In this document: positions 62,739 to 64,000 of the stretch, piece by piece | Layout: every line of letters begins with the position of its first letter | Position numbering within the stretch: the stretch's first letter is position 1 | Origin: Rhodospirillales bacterium | GTDB lineage: Bacteria > Pseudomonadota > Alphaproteobacteria > Rhodospirillales > UBA2165 | Length of the DNA stretch: 64,000 nucleotides | Assembly (NCBI GenBank): GCA_022823235.1 | Contig: JAJDXO010000042.1 | Span: forward strand, 1-64,000 | Direction of reading: 5' to 3' | Notes under the pieces: model-generated | What the model was told of the DNA's origin: nothing | The model's input: the letters and a program-made list of their open reading frames with translations, nothing else | Databases searched by the model: none | Program-made: the position numbers and the translations under genes

Positions 62739-63278
62739 ATGGTGTCGCCGTTTTGCACCCGCCCATATCCCATCGAATCCAACCCGAACCGGCAGTTCGC
62801 GGTCGTGGATGACAACGTGCTGATAGCGCGCCGGACCGGCGATGATGACGAGCTGGACTTCGATGTCCTGGTATCGCTGGTCGGCTATCATTTACGCCGC
62901 GCCCAGGTCGCCGTCTTCAATGATTTTGCCGATCAGATGGCCGGGGAGCAGATCACGCCGGGCCAATTCGGCGTCGTCGCCCTGATCGGTGCGAATCCCG
63001 GCCTGACCCAATCCGCGCTCGCCCGGGCGGTCGGAATCGAACGCTCCACCATGGTTGCGGTTATCGATACGCTCGAATCCCGGGGCATCGTCGAACGCAG
63101 GGCATCGCCAGTCGACCGGCGGTCTTACGCCCTTGTGTTGACGGACACGGGACAGGAGATGCTGGCTCGGCTGAAGCCCATGGTCGCGGATCACGAGGCG
63201 CGGATCGGGGGCGGTCTGACCGACGATGAGCGCCGACAGCTCATCCGGCTGTTGAAAAAACTGGCGAACGACGTTTAA
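62739..63278 (+). CDS. MarR family transcriptional regulator
   Basis: A winged-helix regulator. The core (about residues 45-165) has the MarR pattern: ITPGQFGVVALIGANPGLTQ, SALARAVGIERSTMVAVIDTL as the recognition helix, and the wing VERRASPVDRRSYALVLTDTGQ. From ATG 62739 the protein has 179 residues, but the first 22 look unusual and GTG 62805 would be a more typical start. MarR regulators next to aromatic-acid CoA ligases often respond to aryl-CoA, but this remains an inference. Its 3' end overlaps the convergent DMT gene by 4 bp. Confidence 0.85.
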   Translation: MVSPFCTRPYPIESNPNRQFAVVDDNVLIARRTGDDDELDFDVLVSLVGYHLRRAQVAVFNDFADQMAGEQITPGQFGVVALIGANPGLTQSALARAVGIERSTMVAVIDTLESRGIVERRASPVDRRSYALVLTDTGQEMLARLKPMVADHEARIGGGLTDDERRQLIRLLKKLANDV

Positions 63279-64000
63279 GCCTTCTCGCGGGTGACGAGGG
63301 CGACCCCGGCCACGACGATGCCCATTCCGATCAATTCCTGAGCGCCCAACCGTTCGTCGAACAGGAAGAACGCCATCAGGGCGGTCACCGGCGGGACGAG
63401 GTAAAAAAGACTCGCGACCTTTGCCGCCGCCCCGCGCTTAATCAGGATGTAGAGCAGCGTGACGGCGCCCAGTGACAGGACAACCACCAGCCAGGCAACC
63501 GCGAAGATGAACTCGCCTGTCCACTGGATATCCCGGCTTTCCAACGCGAAGGCGAGGCCGGTCATGGCGAGGCAGGTGACCGTGAACTGGATCGCCGAAC
63601 CGGACCGCAGATCCATGTCGGCGCAGAACCGCTTTTGGTACAGGGTTCCGGCGGTAATGCCGAGCAGTGCGATGGCCGCGAGGCCGATCCCCGTCCAGGC
63701 GCCGGCGCCGACCTCTATGCGGTTGGCGACCACCAGGACGACGCCGACGAAGCCAAGCAGCACACCCAGCCACTGGCGGGGGGTGACCCGTTCCTTCAAC
63801 AGCGGCCCCACCACGCAGGCAGTTAGAGCGGGCTGCAAGCCGACGATCAAGGCGCTCAATCCCGCCGACAGCCCGGCGTCGATGGCCGCGAAGACGCCGC
63901 CGAGATAGGCGCCCTGCACCAGCAGCCCCGCCACGGCAACGTGAAACACCGACCGCAAGTCCTTCGGCCAGGGCGCCTTGAACGCGAGAGCGATCAGTAT
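63275..64000 (-). CDS. DMT/EamA family transporter (5' end outside the window)
   Basis: Part of a membrane transporter of the drug/metabolite transporter superfamily. About 242 codons are visible and run off the right end of the window in frame. Eight hydrophobic helices and two EamA-type repeats are seen (LSALIVGLQPALTACVVGPLL and LFYLVPPVTALMAFFLFDERL), with the usual LGAQELIGMGIVVAGV end. A typical member has about 300 residues, so only the first helices are missing. It is convergent with marR. The exported compound is unknown. Confidence 0.85.
   Translation of the reverse strand: MLIALAFKAPWPKDLRSVFHVAVAGLLVQGAYLGGVFAAIDAGLSAGLSALIVGLQPALTACVVGPLLKERVTPRQWLGVLLGFVGVVLVVANRIEVGAGAWTGIGLAAIALLGITAGTLYQKRFCADMDLRSGSAIQFTVTCLAMTGLAFALESRDIQWTGEFIFAVAWLVVVLSLGAVTLLYILIKRGAAAKVASLFYLVPPVTALMAFFLFDERLGAQELIGMGIVVAGVALVTREKA

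Overview
The window comes from a high-GC alphaproteobacterial chromosome, probably of Rhodospirillales type. This is inferred from gene content and order: a split FoF1 operon with separate b and b' subunits, the mutY-dciA-dsbA-smc block, ispE-TPR-ETF-QO-UDG-Slt-moaB, rnhB followed by a CcrM-type GANTC methylase, etfBA-hbd with a cobalamin adenosyltransferase and class II ribonucleotide reductase, argH-lptM-lysA-TIGR02302, and ftsEX. I cannot name a genus. The only RNA gene I found is a tRNA-Gln(TTG). I saw no rRNA, CRISPR array or intact transposon.

Layout. 0.4-2.8 kb: atpI-B-E-F'-F (Fo part of ATP synthase, minus strand) behind a near-consensus sigma70 promoter. 3.0-8.9 kb: smc, a DsbA-like oxidoreductase, dciA and mutY. 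9.0-13.6 kb: a molybdenum-enzyme operon, most likely the cytoplasmic sulfite dehydrogenase soeABC. 13.6-16.2 kb: a convergent three-gene catabolic cassette (cupin, opine-dehydrogenase-like, 3-hydroxyacyl-CoA dehydrogenase). 16.3-22.3 kb: an accessory island, described below. 22.3-26.0 kb: YjbR protein, acyl-CoA ligase, thiolase and a secreted ricin-type lectin. 26.2-27.9 kb: a hipBA toxin-antitoxin pair with clear operators beside tRNA-Gln. 28-38 kb: core genes (ispE, TPR protein, ETF-QO, UDG, lytic transglycosylase, moaB), two arsenosugar-type glycosyltransferases and a radical SAM protein. 38-42.5 kb: an acidic protein, DUF952, a cation/proton antiporter, rnhB and ccrM. 42.5-48.4 kb: hbd-etfA-etfB, cobalamin adenosyltransferase, a twin-TM protein and nrdJ. 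48.7-58.1 kb: plsC-ydcF-ftsX-ftsE, a zinc-ribbon protein, TIGR02302, lysA, lptM and argH. 58.3-64 kb: aminopeptidase P, a 55-residue orphan protein, a benzoate-CoA-ligase-like enzyme, a MarR regulator and a truncated DMT transporter.

The most interesting part is the island at 16.3-22.3 kb, whose base composition looks less GC-rich by eye. It holds (i) a two-gene cassette of unknown function whose larger protein ends in an ImmA/IrrE-like domain with the HExxH zinc motif replaced; (ii) the C-terminal scar of a tyrosine-recombinase integrase that I recognised in a gap without an intact gene; (iii) a DUF1883-TIR protein, a probable NAD-consuming or signalling defence effector; (iv) an overlapping pair of an EcoRI-family adenine methylase and a DUF262-HNH nuclease, looking like a non-classical restriction-modification system; and (v) what looks like the first ~20 codons of a second, lost DNA methylase. 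A 14-bp perfect palindrome and a 10-bp tandem repeat lie at its left edge. I read it as a composite anti-phage defence island; the two-gene cassette is the best candidate for an undescribed system.

A second strong signal is six GANTC sites within 95 bp directly in front of ccrM, the gene for the predicted GANTC methylase, which suggests methylation-state autoregulation. Functional links across the window: moaB supports the molybdenum enzyme; the PduO-type adenosyltransferase makes the adenosylcobalamin that NrdJ needs; EtfAB pass electrons to ETF-QO.
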